64,000 nt of DNA from Mastigias papua (Eukaryota > Cnidaria > Scyphozoa > Rhizostomeae > Mastigiidae). Under the pieces are notes generated by a model. It did not search any database. It was given only the letters and a program-made list of their open reading frames with translations, and was not told where the DNA came from. A program made the translations under genes and the position numbers. Positions 62,191 to 64,000 of the stretch are shown here, one piece after another (position 1 is the first letter of the stretch; every line of letters begins with the position of its first letter). Location: contig OZ025281.1 in NCBI GenBank assembly GCA_964019165.1, positions 6,357,799-6,421,798 of the forward strand, in the 5' to 3' direction.

Positions 62191-63741
62191 TTACTCTTTT
62201 AAAAGTGGAGGCTGGATATTGCAAAGGGCTGCACATGACCTTACTATATCATCAGCCAAAGGTAGCAATGTTAATGGGAAAATGTTTTTTAGAATTCTAA
62301 AATTCTTCATTCTGTTAATAGCTCGTTCCACGTGTATTCTAAGATTTGCAATCTCTTTTGTCTTTTTGCATTCCAATTTTGTCATCTGGGATTTAACAAG
62401 GGCACCTGGTGGGACACTGAGTGTACAGTAATGATGGAGAAGATCTTCTTGTATTTGAAATCCCCTGTCTGCCATTATCTCATCACCATACTCAAGCTTA
62501 TTATAAAATCCACTATCTTGACAAATAAACTGATCTGTTGCACGTCCACCATAACAATCTGATACAAACATTATGTAGCCTGTTGGAGAAATTCCAATTA
62601 GAAATTTAAATGTATTATGCTTCTTATAATTGGACCATGTTGTAGCCTGAGCATCTAAAGATTTTGGTCTTTCAATAAATATCTCCGTACAGTCAATAAT
62701 GCATCTTGTTTTTTTATGATGACTGTGAAACATTGATGGCATATTTGACAAGATAGTCTCCTTAGGCAGCCATACTACCAGAGCATCATGTAGGATTTTT
62801 CCAAGAAATCTCACCCAAGTAGCAAAGATGGAGGAAATAGTGCCCTCAGAAACCTGAAACCGTTCTGCCAAATCATGGGTCAGAAGGCCAAGCCTCAGTC
62901 TCATCAGCACCAAGAGGAATTGGTCTCTACTCGTTATTTTGCTGAAGTTTGTCTTCCTCCCTTTTCTAACCTTTGAGCTATGGACTTGTTTACTGCCTCT
63001 CCAATATGTTAGCTTTGGTATGAAAGGCTTGAGAACACTGTGAAGAGCATTAAAGATAGAAATTTTCTGAATGCCAGTGAACAATCTCATTTGTCTATCA
63101 TTTGATATTGATGTGAATGAGAATGGCTTTCTGGAATGAGCAGTGATTTTCAAAAGCTTCATTTCCTCACACAAAAACGTAAGCTCCAGTTTAAGCTTAC
63201 TGTTTTCTTTGCTCAATTCCTCTTTCCTTCGTGCCAATGAAGAAATCACACTATTTTTATCACAACAAGCAGCACAAGTATCTCCTGTTAATGTGTAACA
63301 GTTGTCATTGAGGATGTGACTGTCACCGCATTCCATTTCACTCAAGCTTTCATCAGAATCAGTGGCATCTTCCGTTGCTTCCATTCGTATTAATTTACGT
63401 CTAGTACTTGCTTGCAGCTTGTCATATCCCATATTAAGTGATGGATAAGGATTTTCAGTTGTTGGTATTCCATCAACGAAATGCTTAGAGCATACCATAT
63501 CACTTTGCCCTGGCTTCCAATTAGTGTTCCTATATGTTGCTCTCTTGATGACCTTAATCCACTGCTTCCTGCTCTCCACATTCCTCTGAGTGCTTGGGAA
63601 TTTAAACAGCCTAACTGGGGGTGGGCAGGGACAGAGCTTGTTTGTCTGTCCAATGTGCTCCTCACAACTTTTCTTTTCCCAAACTTTTATCCTATATCTA
63701 CTGTTTCTACATCCATAGACGGCACAGTTCCCATTAACCAT
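62191..63741 (-). CDS. THAP-domain DDE transposase, copy 3
   Basis: 516 codons from the ATG at 63741, identical in translation to copies 1 and 2. Fully inside the window although the element's right end is not. THAP ligands and the DDE triad are intact. Confidence 0.92.
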   Translation of the reverse strand: MVNGNCAVYGCRNSRYRIKVWEKKSCEEHIGQTNKLCPCPPPVRLFKFPSTQRNVESRKQWIKVIKRATYRNTNWKPGQSDMVCSKHFVDGIPTTENPYPSLNMGYDKLQASTRRKLIRMEATEDATDSDESLSEMECGDSHILNDNCYTLTGDTCAACCDKNSVISSLARRKEELSKENSKLKLELTFLCEEMKLLKITAHSRKPFSFTSISNDRQMRLFTGIQKISIFNALHSVLKPFIPKLTYWRGSKQVHSSKVRKGRKTNFSKITSRDQFLLVLMRLRLGLLTHDLAERFQVSEGTISSIFATWVRFLGKILHDALVVWLPKETILSNMPSMFHSHHKKTRCIIDCTEIFIERPKSLDAQATTWSNYKKHNTFKFLIGISPTGYIMFVSDCYGGRATDQFICQDSGFYNKLEYGDEIMADRGFQIQEDLLHHYCTLSVPPGALVKSQMTKLECKKTKEIANLRIHVERAINRMKNFRILKNIFPLTLLPLADDIVRSCAALCNIQPPLLKE

Positions 63742-63807
63742 CGTTAGGATAGACCGATTAGACACAAATTGAATTCGTTGCCAAAACAGGTCAAGACAAA
63801 GTTGGTA

Positions 63808-64000
63808 TTTGTAGCCTGCCAGAGCAAGGTACTTATAAAAGCTTTTAAAAAAGCTGTTCCCGTAATAACAGACTACAAACCCGAATGAATATGTAAATGA
63901 TTATTAACAGCAAGATAGGTGCTCCGCATCAAACAATGTCACAACACTCTAGGCCCTCTTCGTAGCTTAGAACTTTTCACTCCCAAACTCGCCCCAGGCT
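63808..64000 (-). repeat. Right terminal inverted repeat, copy 3 (cut by window end)
   Basis: The first 193 bp of the 231-bp arm; the outer 38 bp, including the TGGTGT terminus, lie beyond the window. Confidence 0.9.
63832..63837 (-). promoter_or_regulatory. TATA-like motif inside right inverted repeat, copy 3
   Basis: TATAAG on minus, about 90 bp before the transposase ATG at 63741. Inferred. Confidence 0.4.

Larger units (their letters stand above)
60184..64000. mobile_element. ISL2EU-type DNA transposon, copy 3, cut by the window edge
   Basis: Same insertion point and left AT duplication (60182-60183). Both genes are complete; the right repeat is cut at the window end and would finish near 64038 by comparison. 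The left repeat shares C at 60353 with copy 2. The truncation is an artefact of the window, not a deletion. Confidence 0.9.

Noticed and set aside
60184..64000. Copy 3 as a 3'-truncated transposon
   Set aside because: The sequence matches copies 1 and 2 to the last base; the window simply ends first.

Overview
The window is animal-type heterochromatin: a tandem satellite DNA with a 372-bp monomer, interrupted by three copies of one 3,855-bp DNA transposon. There are no bacterial features, no rRNA or tRNA genes, and no host gene that I can recognise. The organism is most likely a metazoan, because the transposase carries a THAP zinc finger, an animal-type DNA-binding domain. I cannot narrow it further.

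Layout. 1-32013: about 86 head-to-tail monomers, with nested higher-order repeats (4-, 5-, 8- and 9-monomer periods). 32014-35868: transposon copy 1. 35869-47400: exactly 31 monomer lengths of satellite. 47401-51255: copy 2. 51256-60183: exactly 24 monomer lengths. 60184-64000: copy 3, cut by the window edge about 38 bp before its expected end.

The transposon fits the ISL2EU group, a relative of PIF/Harbinger: near-perfect 231-bp terminal inverted repeats, a 2-bp AT target duplication, and two convergent genes. The minus-strand gene encodes a 516-aa transposase (THAP finger, coiled coil, helix-turn-helix, DDE nuclease core) and is open. The plus-strand gene encodes SAP + SWIM zinc finger + YqaJ/lambda-exonuclease-like nuclease, but one in-frame TAG splits it exactly where the family has a conserved tryptophan. 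Each gene starts just inside one inverted repeat, and both repeats carry the same TATA-like motif, so the repeats probably serve as end sequences and promoters.

All three copies sit at the same base of the satellite monomer, share the same stop codon and have the same neighbouring monomers. They therefore come from one insertion that was later amplified with its satellite by in-register unequal exchange or a similar process, not from three transpositions. The transposon has become part of a giant higher-order repeat of 15,387 and 12,783 bp.
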